DNA of 23,377 nucleotides from an uncultured Collinsella sp. (GTDB taxonomy: Bacteria > Actinomycetota > Coriobacteriia > Coriobacteriales > Coriobacteriaceae). The notes under the pieces were generated by a model, which worked only from the letters and a program-made list of their open reading frames with translations, ran no database searches and had not been told where the DNA came from. Location: assembly GCA_902494605.1 (NCBI GenBank), contig CABUUG010000014.1:1-23377 (forward strand), written 5' to 3'. Below, in pieces: positions 23,205 to 23,377 of this stretch (its first letter is position 1; each line of letters begins with the position of its first letter). The position numbers and the translations under genes are program-made.

Positions 23205-23377
23205 TCAATACACATAAAACAGCTGGTCATCGCCAATATCAGAAGCCAATGCTTCAGTTTTAACCTCAGTGATGCGACTGAGGGACCTATTCATTTGTGA
23301 ACAAAATATGGAGTGCGCGATTCCCGCCCACGGCACCCCTCCGGTCTGGCAATATATCTCCTTGCCGCGCGGCCCGG
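23205..23377 (-). CDS. C-terminal end of an unidentified protein (partial)
   Basis: On the minus strand a frame stays open from the window edge to a TGA at 23207-23205, giving 56 residues. It contains GKEIYCQTGG, VPWAGIAHSIFCSQMNRSL and ends GDDQLFYVY. The mix of residues looks protein-like, not like a shadow frame, and the GC content is lower than that of neighbouring genes. I do not recognise the family and the start lies outside the window. Convergent placement beside a tRNA gene would fit an accessory or island gene, but this is inference. A non-coding chance frame remains possible. Confidence 0.45.
   Translation of the reverse strand, partial: GPRGKEIYCQTGGVPWAGIAHSIFCSQMNRSLSRITEVKTEALASDIGDDQLFYVY

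Noticed and set aside
23192..23231. GATGACC and GGTCATC inverted repeat, considered as insertion-sequence ends
   Set aside because: Only 7 bases, partly inside the partial frame, and no transposase or target duplication is visible.
23264..23283. Inverted repeat CCTCAGT-GATGCG-ACTGAGG, considered as terminator
   Set aside because: No T run on either side and it falls inside the partial minus-strand frame.

Overview
The window looks like chromosome from a high-GC Coriobacteriia member, most likely a gut Collinsella. This is inferred from GC- and GAG/CTC-rich codon use, a Gram-positive LPXTG adhesin beside PafB/PafC-type WYL regulators, GTG starts, and the overall gene style; no marker gene proves it. 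Most of the window is ordinary core genome, with one surface-protein gene and unusual repeat DNA next to both tRNA genes.

Layout. 1-605 (minus): 5'-most part of rlmN, cut by the window edge. 691-4544 (plus): ddl and a DnaQ-exonuclease/DinG-helicase fusion, overlapping by 7 bases. 4541-6467 (minus): two overlapping WYL-domain regulator genes resembling pafB and pafC, whose last stop overlaps that of the helicase gene. 6666-10103 (plus): a large membrane protein with an M28-peptidase-like fold split by a ~670-residue acidic linker, then a 72-residue one-TM protein and a strong terminator. 10170-13601 (minus): a 1143-residue LPATG-anchored adhesin with a probable thioester domain and six Cna-B-like repeats. 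13899-13973: tRNA-Gly(CCC), followed by about 300 bp of hairpin-rich repeat DNA. 14399-15745: purB. 15874-17348: a four-cysteine TSCPD protein translationally coupled to a Tat lipoprotein. 17502-19801: an OmpR-type response regulator and its histidine kinase. 19911-21374: purC and a two-TM protein. 21464-22744: M29 aminopeptidase. 22773-22845: tRNA-Lys(UUU), followed by a second hairpin-rich repeat block. 23205-23377 (minus): the AT-richer end of an unidentified gene.

The most interesting signal is shared by the two tRNA loci. Just after each tRNA terminator comes the same ordered set of parts: a T-arm-like palindrome (exact at the Lys locus, near-exact at the Gly locus), three short hairpins with GNA or GNNA loops, a GCGGCCGC block between hairpins 2 and 3, and then a second copy of that tRNA's own 3' end. 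At the Lys locus the terminator is duplicated as well. Hairpin stems 2 and 3 differ in sequence between the loci but stay paired, as expected if structure is selected. I do not recognise this as a described element.

Functional links. PurC makes SAICAR and PurB cleaves it, so the two purine genes flanking the two-component system act consecutively. The WYL pair resembles the mycobacterial PafBC DNA-damage activator and lies tail to tail with a repair-type helicase. The M28-like protein has lost several expected metal or catalytic residues and may be a pseudoenzyme.
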